A stretch of DNA of 31,482 nt. Origin: Atopobium sp. UBA2090 (GTDB taxonomy: Bacteria > Actinomycetota > Coriobacteriia > Coriobacteriales > Atopobiaceae). Both the position numbers and the translations under genes were made by a program. The stretch is taken from the NCBI GenBank assembly GCA_002331575.1, contig DCZG01000057.1, positions 205 through 31,686 on the forward strand, given 5' to 3'. The notes below the pieces were generated by a model. The model searched no databases, was not told where the DNA came from, and worked only from the letters and a program-made list of their open reading frames with translations. Positions 7,292 through 15,231 of this stretch are shown in pieces. Each line of letters opens with the position of its first letter. Positions within the stretch are counted from its first letter, which is position 1.

Positions 7292-8593
7292 ATGGAAGTT
7301 CTCAGTTGGATTATCAACAACATCCTGACCCAGGCAGCCATCATCATCGGGCTTATCGCCTGCCTCGGCCTCGCACTCCAGAAGAAGCCTGGCCAGGAGA
7401 TCTTTGCCGGCACCATGAAGACCCTCTTCGGTTTCATGATCCTCTCCGCCGGCTCCTCGATCCTCCAGACCTCGCTCAAGTACTTTGGTGCGATCTTTAA
7501 CCAGGCGTTTCAGCTTGGCACGAGCGGTGGCGCCGTCGTGGCGTCTATCGAGGGCATTAACGGCCAGGCCATGACCGACCTCGGTCTCGGCTCCGAGATC
7601 GCCATCACGCTCGCCGGCATCTTCATCGTCAACATCATTTTGGCCCGCGTGACCAAGTTCAAGTACATCTTCCTCACCGGCCAGGCCCTGCTCTGGGAGT
7701 CCACCCTCGCGGTCGTCTTCTCCTGGTTCCTCGGCCTTCGTGGCCTGCCCCTGGTTCTTCTCGCCTCCGTCGTCGGCGGCTGCTTCGCGACGTTCATGCC
7801 CGCAATCGCCCAGCCTGTCGTACGAAAGATCACCGGCTCTGACGACATCGCTCTCGGCCACTTCTGCACGATTGGTTACATGGTCACCGCTGGCGTCGCC
7901 AAGCTCGTCGGCGATCCCAAGGACTCCGCCGAGGACGTCAAGATCCCCGAGAAGCTCGACTTCCTGAACGACACCTACCTCGCGGTCTTCACCGTCATGC
8001 TTCCGTTCTTCATCATCACCGCCATCATCGCCGGTCCTGACGCCTGCAATGCCGTCTGCACTGACCTCGGCGTGTCGACGAGCGTCAACTTCGTCGTCCA
8101 GGCGTTTCTCCAGTGCTGCACGTTCGTCATCGGCCTCTATGTCCTTATGATGGGCGTCCGTCAGCTCCTCGACAACATCGTCCCTGCCTTCCAGGGCATC
8201 TCGATGAAGCTCGTTCCCGACTCGAAGCCCGCGCTCGACTGCCCCGTGCTCTTCCCGTATGCTCCCAACTCCGTGATCCTCGGCTTCATCTTCACGACCA
8301 TCGGCTCCATCATCGGCATGCTCATCTCCCCGGTCTCTGGCTACCTGGTCATCCCCGGCGTCATGTCCAACTTCTTCGCTGGTGGCACCGCCGGCATCTT
8401 CGGCAATGCGATGGGCGGCAAGCGCGGCCTGATCATCGGCTGCATCGTCCACGGCATCTTCATCATGCTGATCCCGGCCTTCCTGACCCCGATGCTCGCG
8501 CAGATCGGCTTTGTGAACCTCACCTGCACCGACGTCGACACCGTCTTCACCGGATACCTGCTCTACGGCATCAAGTGCCTGTTCGGCCTGTAA
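7292..8593 (+). CDS. PTS EIIC permease, UlaA (ascorbate/galactitol-like) family
   Basis: A 433-residue polytopic membrane protein with about ten or more hydrophobic segments. It opens with ILTQAAIIIGLIACLGLALQ, contains GTMKTLFGFMILSAGSS, and has PGVMSNFFAGGTAGIFGNAMGGKRG near the C-terminus, all characteristic of UlaA/SgaT permeases. Family members carry L-ascorbate or other sugars and are not reliable guides to substrate. The ascorbate catabolic enzymes UlaD, UlaE, UlaF and UlaG are not encoded here. The paired aldolase and kinase argue for a different sugar. The Shine-Dalgarno is AGGAAGG just upstream. Confidence 0.9.
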   Translation: MEVLSWIINNILTQAAIIIGLIACLGLALQKKPGQEIFAGTMKTLFGFMILSAGSSILQTSLKYFGAIFNQAFQLGTSGGAVVASIEGINGQAMTDLGLGSEIAITLAGIFIVNIILARVTKFKYIFLTGQALLWESTLAVVFSWFLGLRGLPLVLLASVVGGCFATFMPAIAQPVVRKITGSDDIALGHFCTIGYMVTAGVAKLVGDPKDSAEDVKIPEKLDFLNDTYLAVFTVMLPFFIITAIIAGPDACNAVCTDLGVSTSVNFVVQAFLQCCTFVIGLYVLMMGVRQLLDNIVPAFQGISMKLVPDSKPALDCPVLFPYAPNSVILGFIFTTIGSIIGMLISPVSGYLVIPGVMSNFFAGGTAGIFGNAMGGKRGLIIGCIVHGIFIMLIPAFLTPMLAQIGFVNLTCTDVDTVFTGYLLYGIKCLFGL

Positions 8594-8602
8594 TGGCACT
8601 CT

Positions 8603-8640
8603 CCGGCCGGCGTGCCTTCTCGGGCGCCGGCCGGCTTTTC
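8603..8640 (+). terminator. Rho-independent terminator after EIIC
   Basis: CCGGCCGGCG (8603-8612) pairs perfectly with CGCCGGCCGG (8625-8634) and is followed by CTTTTCTT. It stands 10 nt after the EIIC stop codon, so downstream genes are either read at reduced level or have their own promoter. Confidence 0.88.
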
Positions 8641-8684
8641 TTGGCGCGGTGCATGTCTTGCAGAGAAAGAGAAAGAATGGACAG

Positions 8685-9077
8685 ATGTTCAATTTTCAAA
8701 AGAAGAGCCGTTCCGTCGCAGCATCCGAGGACGTTCCCGTGGCCCAACCCGTCGTCGACCACGACAAGCTCGTGGCGGAGGCTGCCGCTATCGCCCCCCA
8801 GGTCGAGGCAGCCGAGGGCGTTGCCAAGGCCGACCTCCTCGACAAGCGGGGAGAGCTTCTCGCTAGGGCGGGAGAGGCTGACGAGGCCATCCTCGCCTTC
8901 GAGGAAAGCATCGAGGCCGAGAAGCGCATGGGCGCTGCGTACAAGGGACTGACCGCCCTCTACAACCAGAAGCGTCGCGAGGCAGCTGCAGCGAAGGATG
9001 ACGCCGCCACCAAGGAGTGGTTCGATAAGCTCCAGGCACTCATGCAGAGCTCCAAGGATATGCTGCGTGGCAAGTAG
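8685..9077 (+). CDS. Small TPR-like helical protein
   Basis: A 130-residue hydrophilic protein, or 142 residues if the in-frame ATG at 8649 is used. The middle part, about residues 45-75, reads like a tetratricopeptide helix pair (LLDKRGELLARAGEADEAI followed by LAFEESIEAEKRMG). The rest is Ala/Glu/Lys-rich predicted helix. No signal peptide or membrane segment is seen. Neither start has a strong Shine-Dalgarno; 8685 (MFNFQKKSR) lies after a purine-rich AGAAAGAGAAAGAATGG tract. It sits between the PTS terminator and a P-loop kinase gene only 10 nt downstream, so the two are probably co-translated. The function is unknown; a protein-protein interaction role is plausible. Confidence 0.65.
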   Translation: MFNFQKKSRSVAASEDVPVAQPVVDHDKLVAEAAAIAPQVEAAEGVAKADLLDKRGELLARAGEADEAILAFEESIEAEKRMGAAYKGLTALYNQKRREAAAAKDDAATKEWFDKLQALMQSSKDMLRGK

Positions 9078-9087
9078 GGACACGGGT

Positions 9088-9711
9088 ATGGACAAGGTTC
9101 TCATATTGCTCGCAGGATATCCCGCGACGGGCAAGTCGACATTTTGCAAGCGGCTCCTCGAGCGTCACCCGGGCATCCCCGTCGTAGCGCCTGATGACAT
9201 CAAGGAGCAGGTCTGGGACGAGTTCGGCTACGATGATGCCGAGGAGAAGGCGGCGCTCGAGCTCCGCGTCTGGGAGATCTATTACGCCCGCATCGAGGGG
9301 CTCATGCAGACCGGCGTGACGGTCGTCTCCGACTATCCCTTCTCGGAGAAGCAGCGTCCCTCGCTTGCGAGACTCGTCGAGAAGTATGGCTATCGCTGTA
9401 TGACGGTGCGCTTCGTCGGGAACCTCGATGCAATCTACCAGCGCTCGCTTGCCCGCGACCTCTCACAGGGACGACACCTCGGACACCTCATGAACCACTA
9501 CCACAAGGGTGATCACCTCGATGACCGCATGCAGGCTGACGCGCTCGTGACCCCTCAGATCCTGCGGGAGCGGTGCATCGGCAAGGGGTACGGAACGTTC
9601 TGCATGGGGGACCTCATCGAAGTGGACGCAACCGACATCGTCTCCGTCGATCACGACGCAATTGTCGACAGAATTGAGGAGCTCGCGGCCAACGGACATA
9701 CCGAGAAATAA
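9088..9711 (+). CDS. P-loop ATP/GTP-binding kinase-like protein (AAA_33/zeta-like)
   Basis: A 207-residue protein starting MDKVLILLAGYPATGKST, a clear Walker A motif (GYPATGKS) within the first 20 residues. VVAPDDIKEQVWDEFGY follows, resembling the substrate-binding segment of small-molecule kinases of the AAA_33, gluconate-kinase-like and zeta-like group. VVSDYPF may hold the Walker B-like Asp. ATG at 9088 is 10 nt after the TPR-like gene. The context suggests phosphorylation of a sugar or nucleoside metabolite, but an RNA- or nucleotide-modifying kinase is equally possible. No antitoxin-like partner is visible, which argues against a zeta toxin. Confidence 0.75.
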   Translation: MDKVLILLAGYPATGKSTFCKRLLERHPGIPVVAPDDIKEQVWDEFGYDDAEEKAALELRVWEIYYARIEGLMQTGVTVVSDYPFSEKQRPSLARLVEKYGYRCMTVRFVGNLDAIYQRSLARDLSQGRHLGHLMNHYHKGDHLDDRMQADALVTPQILRERCIGKGYGTFCMGDLIEVDATDIVSVDHDAIVDRIEELAANGHTEK

Positions 9712-9767
9712 CACTGTTCTCGCACGTCAGCATGGTGGATACGTGAAATCTCGACCGAGGGGATAAA

Positions 9768-9816
9768 TTGTGATTGTACGTATGTTCATTATGAGAGAGT
9801 GTGTATCATTGGATAC
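9768..9816 (+). promoter_or_regulatory. Putative regulatory region of the GntR-type gene
   Basis: An A/T-rich island in the 166-nt gap upstream of the regulator contains ATTGTACG (9774-9781) and the palindrome GTATC-attg-GATAC (9803-9816). The palindrome is a plausible operator for autoregulation. The -35/-10 assignment is ambiguous (TTGTGA, then TATGAG after 16 nt, is one option). Confidence 0.4.
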
Positions 9817-9877
9817 CTAGTTAAGCATCGCCGCCGGTTGGCACGGGCGCATGCGGCATTGAACGGGAGGAAGTGCC

Positions 9878-10642
9878 ATGTCTCCGGTCGCTCCTGCGGG
9901 TGGCGTGTCGCAGAGATCGTTGGACGTCGAGTCCCATGAGCAGCTGTACTACCAGCTGTACAATATGCTCTTCGAATACATTTCCAACGGCACCTACAAG
10001 GTCGGCGACCTCATCCCCTCCGAGACCGACCTCGTGAAGTCCATGAGCGTGAGTCGCGCTACGGTTCGCAAGGCGATGGAGTTGCTCGTCGGTGATGGTC
10101 TCGTCGAGCGTAGGCGTGGCGTCGGGACCGTGGTCATCTCGAACCGTCCCGCAACAGCGTTCAAACGCGTGTCGAGTTACGTCAAGAGGACGACCGCTGA
10201 TGCGGTTACCCCCGTCAAGCACGTCGTGTCGGCCACGGTCGTACCCGCCTCATCCGAGCTCGCCGAACGTCTCGAGGTAGAGAAGGGCACACAGCTCTTT
10301 CGTCTTGACCGCGTGCGTTGTTCGGGAGACATCGCCTACTATCGCGAGATCATCCACATCGTTCTCTCTACCGCTCCCGGCATCCTGCGCAGGGACTTCT
10401 CGACCGAGTCGCTCCGTGCGTACTACACCAACGTCATGCACGTCACGTTCGCAAGGGCAGACCAGCGAGTGCTAGCCGAGGGTGCCGGAGCCGAGACGGC
10501 GAAGCTTCTCAACATCAAGCCAGGCTCTCCGCTCCTCATGCTTCAGCGAGTTTCGTTCGATTCTGCCGGAGTGCCAAGGGAGTACCTCCAGGCTGAGTAC
10601 CGTTCTGACTTCTACTATTTGGAGATGTCCCTCGAGAGCTAG
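9878..10642 (+). CDS. GntR-family transcriptional regulator, HutC/UTRA subfamily
   Basis: A 254-residue regulator with an N-terminal winged helix (about residues 20-88). Recognition-helix motifs are LIPSETDLVKSMSVSRATVRKAM and the wing GLVERRRGVGTVV. The rest is a UTRA ligand-binding domain (about 105-250) with LFRLDRVRCSGD and AYYREIIHI. HutC-type regulators usually sense a sugar phosphate or related metabolite and repress the neighbouring catabolic operon, so the 4378-9711 locus and deoC are likely targets. GGGAGGAAG lies 5 to 13 nt before ATG. An effector cannot be named. Confidence 0.92.
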   Translation: MSPVAPAGGVSQRSLDVESHEQLYYQLYNMLFEYISNGTYKVGDLIPSETDLVKSMSVSRATVRKAMELLVGDGLVERRRGVGTVVISNRPATAFKRVSSYVKRTTADAVTPVKHVVSATVVPASSELAERLEVEKGTQLFRLDRVRCSGDIAYYREIIHIVLSTAPGILRRDFSTESLRAYYTNVMHVTFARADQRVLAEGAGAETAKLLNIKPGSPLLMLQRVSFDSAGVPREYLQAEYRSDFYYLEMSLES

Positions 10643-10696
10643 TCGCTGCCCGTCGTGCTGCCGACCAGCCGGGATACCGTGAAGGGAAGCAACCAT

Positions 10697-11335
10697 ATGC
10701 AGCTCAACACCTATATGGACCATACGCTCCTCAAGCCGAACGCCACCGAGGCGGACATCCGGCGCATCTGCGACGAGGCGATGAGGCATGACTTCAAGAC
10801 CGTGTCCATCAACTCCTGCTGGACAAAGTTCGCGGCGGAAGTCCTCGGCGGTTCCGCCGTGGGCATCACGACGTGCATCGGGTTTCCGCTCGGTGCCTGC
10901 TCGACGGCCGCCAAGGTCGCCGAGGCGAGACAGGCGGTGTCCGACGGTACCACCGAGATTGACATGGTGCTCAACGTCGGCAAGTTGCTCGGCGGCGATG
11001 ACGACTACTGCACCGGGGACATCGCGGCGGTGGTCGAGGCCGCCCAGGGCCATCCCGTGAAGGTCATCCTCGAGTGCTGCCTGCTCGACGACGACCAGGT
11101 CGTGCGTGCCTGCATGTGTGCGATGAGCGGGGGAGCATCATTCGTCAAGACCTCGACGGGCTTCTCGACTGGCGGAGCGACTGTCCATGACGTCGCGCTG
11201 ATGAGAAGAACAGTCGGCGACAGGTGCAGGATTAAGGCTGCGGGCGGCATTCACACCAGGGAGGACGCGCTGGCGATGATCGAGGCGGGCGCGGACCGGA
11301 TCGGCTCGAGCGCCTCGATCGCCATCTGCTCGTAG
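10697..11335 (+). CDS. deoC: Deoxyribose-phosphate aldolase
   Basis: A 212-residue class I aldolase that cleaves 2-deoxy-D-ribose 5-phosphate to acetaldehyde and glyceraldehyde 3-phosphate. Family motifs are MDHTLLKPNAT, the EIDMVLNVGKL Asp, the Schiff-base Lys in FVKTSTGFSTGGAT and the second catalytic Lys in RIKAAGGIHT. ATG at 10697 has GAAGGGA upstream. It lies 54 nt after the GntR gene, so the two are probably one transcript. The acetaldehyde could feed AdhE, encoded further right. Here it may serve deoxynucleoside salvage or complete the unknown sugar pathway encoded upstream. Confidence 0.96.
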   Translation: MQLNTYMDHTLLKPNATEADIRRICDEAMRHDFKTVSINSCWTKFAAEVLGGSAVGITTCIGFPLGACSTAAKVAEARQAVSDGTTEIDMVLNVGKLLGGDDDYCTGDIAAVVEAAQGHPVKVILECCLLDDDQVVRACMCAMSGGASFVKTSTGFSTGGATVHDVALMRRTVGDRCRIKAAGGIHTREDALAMIEAGADRIGSSASIAICS

Positions 11336-11355
11336 ACGCGACCGAGCGCGCGAGG

Positions 11356-11443
11356 CGGAGGGGGAGGGATTCGAACCCTCGGAACGCCGTAGGCGCTCGA
11401 CGGTTTTCAAGACCGCTGCAATCAACCACTCTGCCACCCCTCC
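11356..11443 (-). tRNA. tRNA-Ser (anticodon UGA)
   Basis: On the minus strand the 7-bp acceptor GGAGGGG/CCCCTCC, the anticodon stem-loop with CTTGAAA (anticodon TGA, plus-strand 11407-11409), a long class II variable arm (GAGCGCCTACGGCGTTC) and the T-loop GGTTCGAATCC are all present. The discriminator base is G. A full CCA is not encoded, because the genomic sequence after G is CCT. It decodes UCA and other UCN codons. Confidence 0.97.
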
Positions 11444-11496
11444 GAGGGTGCGCGGTACTATCCTACCGCATATGGCATCGGTGTTGGGAGGAGCGC

Positions 11497-11952
11497 GTGG
11501 GCGAGAAGGACGAGCAGTACATGCGGATGGCGCTCGAGGAGGCCGCGAGGGCGGCGGAGCTCGGCGAGGTTCCCATTGGAGCCGTCGTTGTCTGCGATGA
11601 CCAGGTCGTCTCGCGGGGCTGCAATCGTCGAGAGACCGACGAGGATCCCTCGGCGCACGCGGAGTTCTCCGCCATGGTCGCCGCAGCTCACGCGCTCGGT
11701 CGCTGGAGGCTCACCGGCTGTACGGTCTACGTCACCGTGGAGCCCTGCCTCATGTGCGCGGGACTCATGGTCAACGCCCGTATCGACCGCTGCGTCTATG
11801 GCGCGGCTAATCCCAAGGGGGGAGCGCTCGGCACGGTGTTCGACGTGAGCCACGTGCCTGCGCTCAACCACGAGTTCGAGGTCGTCCCCGGGGTGCTCGA
11901 GGAGGAGTGCGCGCAGGCCATGCGCGACTTCTTCAGAATGCGCCGCAGCTAG
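11497..11952 (+). CDS. tadA: tRNA-specific adenosine deaminase
   Basis: A 151-residue zinc deaminase that converts A34 to inosine in the anticodon of tRNA-Arg(ACG). The zinc site is complete: HAE in PSAHAEFSAM (His ligand and catalytic Glu) and PCLMC in VTVEPCLMCAGLM (two Cys ligands). NPKGGALGTVFDV is typical of TadA rather than cytidine deaminases. The start is GTG at 11497 with GGGAGGAG about 4 nt upstream. It converges on the permease gene with only 6 nt between the two stop codons and no obvious terminator, so the 3' ends of the transcripts probably overlap. Confidence 0.95.
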   Translation: MGEKDEQYMRMALEEAARAAELGEVPIGAVVVCDDQVVSRGCNRRETDEDPSAHAEFSAMVAAAHALGRWRLTGCTVYVTVEPCLMCAGLMVNARIDRCVYGAANPKGGALGTVFDVSHVPALNHEFEVVPGVLEEECAQAMRDFFRMRRS

Positions 11953-11958
11953 AGACCG

Positions 11959-13503
11959 TTACAGGCCGAGAAGGACTCCGAGGTAGATGAGAATCGCCAT
12001 GACCGCGGCGTACGCGAACGCATACTTGGCGATCTTCCCGAGTATCTCGCCATCCTTGCCGATGAGCCCGCACGAGGCGCAGCCGATGGCGATGCTCTGC
12101 GGGGCGATCATCTTGCCGGCACTCGTGCCGAGCGAGTTGGCTGCGACGAGCCAGGTCTCGTTGGCGCCGAGCGTGTTCGCGGCCTGGAGCTGGACGTTGC
12201 CGAAGAGGACCTCGCTCGAGGTTCCCGAGCCGGTGACGAAGGTGCCGAGCGCGCCGAGCAGCGGTGCTACGAGCGGGTAGAAGCTGCCGAGCGTACCCAC
12301 GAAGAAGGCGGCGATGCTCGCAATCATTCCCGAGTAGCCCATGATCTTGGCGCAGCCGAGCACGCCGAGCATGGTGAAGATCGTCTTGCTCATCTGCTTG
12401 ACCGTGTCCTTGAGGACCCCCATCATCTCGCCGAACGGGCACTTCTGAATGATGCCGCCCACGATGCCGCAGATGAAGATCAGCACGCCGGGCGTGTTGA
12501 TCCACGAGAACGTGAGCGTGGCTTTGGGATTGCCCGCGTAGATGTTGACGGTGCTCTTGATGGCCGAGAGCGGGTCGTGAATGAAGGGCACGAGCTTGCT
12601 CGTGAGGAGCAGTACCACGAAGATGAGGATGAAGGGGCACCAGGCGGTGAGGGCGTCGCCGGCGGAGATGGGCTCGCCCGCACCTGCGATCTCGAGCCTG
12701 AACTCGTCGGGAACCTCGGCGTCCTTGTGGCGGAGGCAGAAAGCGAAGGTGATGACGAGCGCGCACACGGCGCCCACGACGTCGGGCAGGTCGGTGCCGA
12801 TGAAGCGGGCGGCGATGATCTCGGGGATGCCGAACGAGACGGCGGCGATGAGCGCCACGGGCACGATGCCCTTCATGGCCTTCTTGCCGCCGAGAATCCC
12901 CACCATGAGCAGTGGCGTGACGAGGACGAAGGGAAACGCCTGCAGCGCCTGCGTGAAGGCGAGCTGGATGGGGTCGATGCCCGTGATGGTGGCGAGGGTT
13001 GCCGTTGGGATGCCGATCGAGCCGAACATCGTGGGCAGGCCGTTGGCGAGCAGGCAGGCGAGAATGGCCGTGATGGGGTTCACGCCGAGCGCCGCGAGCA
13101 TGCTCGCGGGAATCGCCACGGCGGTGCCGAAGCCGGCCATGCCCTCGAGGAAGTTGCCGAAGCACCAGCCGATGAGAATCACGAGCACGCGCATGTCGGA
13201 CGAGACCGAGCAGAGCATCGCCTTGATCTTCTCCATGGCGCCCGTGTGCACCGTGAGGTTATAGGTGAAGACCGCGGCGATGATGACGATGACGATGGGC
13301 CAGAGCGCCATCGCGAAGCCCTCGAGCGCCGCCGTGGTCGCGTTGACGAGCGGCATCTGCCAGCCGAGCATCGCGCAGGCGAAGGCGACCACCAGCGCGC
13401 CGACGCTCGCCTTGTAGGCCTCCATGTGAAGGCCGCAGAGGGCGGCGACCAGCCAGATGATGGGCAGAAGGGCGAGGACGAACATTCCGAAGAGCTCGAG
13501 CAT
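11959..13503 (-). CDS. lctP: L-lactate permease, LctP family
   Basis: A 514-residue membrane protein with roughly 12-14 hydrophobic segments that would carry lactate (or glycolate) with protons across the cytoplasmic membrane. Family-typical stretches include NFLEGMAGFGTAVAIPASML, TSSEVLFGNVQ near the C-terminus, and AANSLGTSAGKMIAPQSIAIG. The start at 13503 has AGGAG 6 nt upstream. A longer in-frame reading up to 13734 runs through a duplicated methyltransferase fragment and is not homologous. The usual lutABC or lactate dehydrogenase partners are not next to it in this window. Confidence 0.94.
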   Translation of the reverse strand: MLELFGMFVLALLPIIWLVAALCGLHMEAYKASVGALVVAFACAMLGWQMPLVNATTAALEGFAMALWPIVIVIIAAVFTYNLTVHTGAMEKIKAMLCSVSSDMRVLVILIGWCFGNFLEGMAGFGTAVAIPASMLAALGVNPITAILACLLANGLPTMFGSIGIPTATLATITGIDPIQLAFTQALQAFPFVLVTPLLMVGILGGKKAMKGIVPVALIAAVSFGIPEIIAARFIGTDLPDVVGAVCALVITFAFCLRHKDAEVPDEFRLEIAGAGEPISAGDALTAWCPFILIFVVLLLTSKLVPFIHDPLSAIKSTVNIYAGNPKATLTFSWINTPGVLIFICGIVGGIIQKCPFGEMMGVLKDTVKQMSKTIFTMLGVLGCAKIMGYSGMIASIAAFFVGTLGSFYPLVAPLLGALGTFVTGSGTSSEVLFGNVQLQAANTLGANETWLVAANSLGTSAGKMIAPQSIAIGCASCGLIGKDGEILGKIAKYAFAYAAVMAILIYLGVLLGL

Positions 13504-13581
13504 GGGGGACTCCTCTGTGGTCGTGCGGGCTGGGCTGACCTCTGCGGGAGGTACCAGGCCGATGTTACGCTCTTGATGCCA

Positions 13582-13669
13582 GCTAGACCACCTTGAAGAG
13601 GAAAAAATCGAGGTAATGGGTCTCTGGGACGCCCCAGAGGATGGAGTGGTCGGGCGCCTGCTGGTGCTC
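13582..13669 (-). pseudogene. Second copy of the rRNA methyltransferase 3' end
   Basis: These 88 bp match 13802-13889, the last 28 codons plus stop of the neighbouring methyltransferase gene, at 82 of 88 positions. Read on the minus strand they encode QQAPDHSILWGVPETHYLDF and so on to the same stop codon, with 3 synonymous and 3 amino-acid-changing differences. There is no start codon and no upstream domain, so this is a relic of duplication or recombination between lctP and the intact gene. Confidence 0.9.
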
Positions 13670-13802
13670 GATGCGGCGATTCGACGCGGATGGTCCCGTG
13701 AGGGCATTTGTATTTTCAACACACGATTTGACAAAACGTGATTTGAATACGAGCAATCGGGGCGGGTACCGAGACGCCGCTGCCCTCGCCGAGTGACGTG
13801 CG

Positions 13803-15092
13803 CTAGACCACCTGGAAGAGGAAAAAGTCGAGGTAATGGGTCTCCGGGACGCCCCAGAGAATGGGGTGGTCGGGCGCCTGCTGGCGCTCCTCGACCTGCT
13901 TGAGCTGAACTCCGGTGTCGTGTGCCGCCTGGGCTATGGCGCGGGCGAGAAGATCGCGCGTCATGAAATGGCTGCAGCTGCAGGTGGCGAGGTATCCCCC
14001 GCGGGGGAGAAGGCGCAGGGCGAGCGCGTTGATCTCCCGGTAGCCCCGCGAGGCGTGCTCGACGGTGGAGCGGCTCTTGGTGAAGGCGGGCGGGTCGAGG
14101 ACGATGAGGTCGAAGGGACCGCCCTCCGCTCGGAGGAGCTGCCTGTCACGAGCGAGCCCGGGGAGGTACTCCATCACGTTCGCGCAGCTGAAGGCCATGC
14201 GATCGTCAAAGCCGTTGAGACGTGCGTTCTCTGCCGCGAGGTCGCAGGCGGTCTGGCTCACGTCGACGCAGCGCACGAAGTCTGCGCCGCCCGCCGCGGC
14301 GTTGAGGCCGAACGGGCCCACGTGCGAGAAGCAGTCGAGCACGCGCTTGCGGCGGGCGAGCTCACGCACGGCGCGGCGGTTGTACTTCTGGTCGAGGAAG
14401 AAGCCCGTCTTCTGGCTGTTCTCGAGGTCGACGTCGTAGCGGATGCCGTTCTCCTCGACGATGCGGCGCGGGGAGAGGTCGAGCGGGGCGGTGTCCCCGG
14501 GCGTCCACCAGCCCTTCTCGCTGGGGAGTCCCTCGAGGCTGCGGCTGGGGGTGTCGTTTCTCTCGTAGATACCGACGACGTCCTGCCCCGTCTCGCGAAG
14601 CACGTCCATGAGCAGCGGGTAGATGACCGGCTTCAGTCGCTCCATGCCCACGGTGCCCACCTGCGACACGAGCACGTCCTCGTAGCGGTCAACCACGAGA
14701 CCGGGAAGGCCGTCCGCCTCCGAGAAGATCACGCGGCAGCAGTTCGTGTCGGGCTCGCAGCCGGGAAGCGCGCGGGAGCCCATGGTCGTCACGCGGTGCT
14801 CCCACGCCCAGCGGAGCCTTCGACGCCAGAAGTCCTCGTCCATGCGGTCGTTGGCGTTTCGGGTCACGACGCGCACCCTGATTCGGCTCTGGGAGGAGAT
14901 GAGACCTGCCCCCTGCCACGTGCCGTTCTCCTCGAAGACGTCGACGAGGCCGCCGTTTTGGACGGTGGTGCCGGTGGAGCTGGGCTCGGTGCGGACGACC
15001 TCGCCCTCGAAGACCCAGGGGTGTCCGCCCGCGAGGGCCTTGGCGGCCTTGCGCGTGACGACGACCTTGGGATACGGACGCTTCTGCTTCAT
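13803..15092 (-). CDS. Class I SAM-dependent rRNA methyltransferase, RlmI (PUA-domain) family
   Basis: A 429-residue protein expected to form 5-methylcytosine in 23S rRNA. An N-terminal PUA-like domain (about residues 1-80, with KALAGGHPWVFEGEV) precedes a RlmI-specific middle domain. A Rossmann methyltransferase core starts near residue 240: KTGFFLDQKYNRRAV, VLDCFSHVGPFGLNAA (SAM binding), FDLIVLDPPAFTKS (catalytic DPP) and the Cys motif ATCSCSHFM. The start at 15092 has GAGGAG (plus-strand 15100-15105) 7 nt upstream. Its 3' end is duplicated at 13582-13669. E. coli RlmI modifies C1962; the exact site here is inferred from family only. Confidence 0.92.
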   Translation of the reverse strand: MKQKRPYPKVVVTRKAAKALAGGHPWVFEGEVVRTEPSSTGTTVQNGGLVDVFEENGTWQGAGLISSQSRIRVRVVTRNANDRMDEDFWRRRLRWAWEHRVTTMGSRALPGCEPDTNCCRVIFSEADGLPGLVVDRYEDVLVSQVGTVGMERLKPVIYPLLMDVLRETGQDVVGIYERNDTPSRSLEGLPSEKGWWTPGDTAPLDLSPRRIVEENGIRYDVDLENSQKTGFFLDQKYNRRAVRELARRKRVLDCFSHVGPFGLNAAAGGADFVRCVDVSQTACDLAAENARLNGFDDRMAFSCANVMEYLPGLARDRQLLRAEGGPFDLIVLDPPAFTKSRSTVEHASRGYREINALALRLLPRGGYLATCSCSHFMTRDLLARAIAQAAHDTGVQLKQVEERQQAPDHPILWGVPETHYLDFFLFQVV

Positions 15093-15110
15093 GGGAAGGC
15101 TCCTCGGGAT

Positions 15111-15135
15111 GGAATAGGGGACAGGTGCATATTCC
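15111..15135 (+). repeat. GGGGACAGG interspersed palindrome, GGAATA-stem type (copy a)
   Basis: GGAATA (15111-15116) and TATTCC (15130-15135) flank GGGGACAGG. It keeps the core of the TGGAAAA-type repeats but has a different stem, and lies 19 nt upstream of the methyltransferase start codon. Confidence 0.75.
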
Positions 15136-15203
15136 AGGTTCTCTGAATGGCAGTGAATGGGGAAGCAAAGCTGACGCGAGCATGCATGAGAAGACGGTAC
15201 ACC

Positions 15204-15231
15204 ATGAATGGGGGACAGGCTCGTATTCCAT
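15204..15231 (+). repeat. GGGGACAGG interspersed palindrome, GAAT-stem type (copy b)
   Basis: ATGAAT and ATTCCAT arms enclose GGGGACAGG and a short spacer. This is a second, weaker-stemmed relative of copy a, about 70 bp further right in the same orientation. Confidence 0.6.

Noticed and set aside
7292..8593. Ascorbate-specific PTS assignment
   Set aside because: The UlaA family also contains other transporters, and no UlaD, UlaE, UlaF or UlaG enzyme is encoded nearby.
7202..8692. Minus-strand open frame of 496 codons across the PTS EIIC gene
   Set aside because: It is antisense to a clear permease with family motifs and encodes an Asp/Glu/Arg-rich sequence typical of a shadow frame.
9088..9711. 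Zeta-type toxin of a toxin-antitoxin pair
   Set aside because: The Walker A motif fits, but the upstream partner is a TPR-like protein, not an epsilon-like antitoxin, and the setting is a sugar operon.
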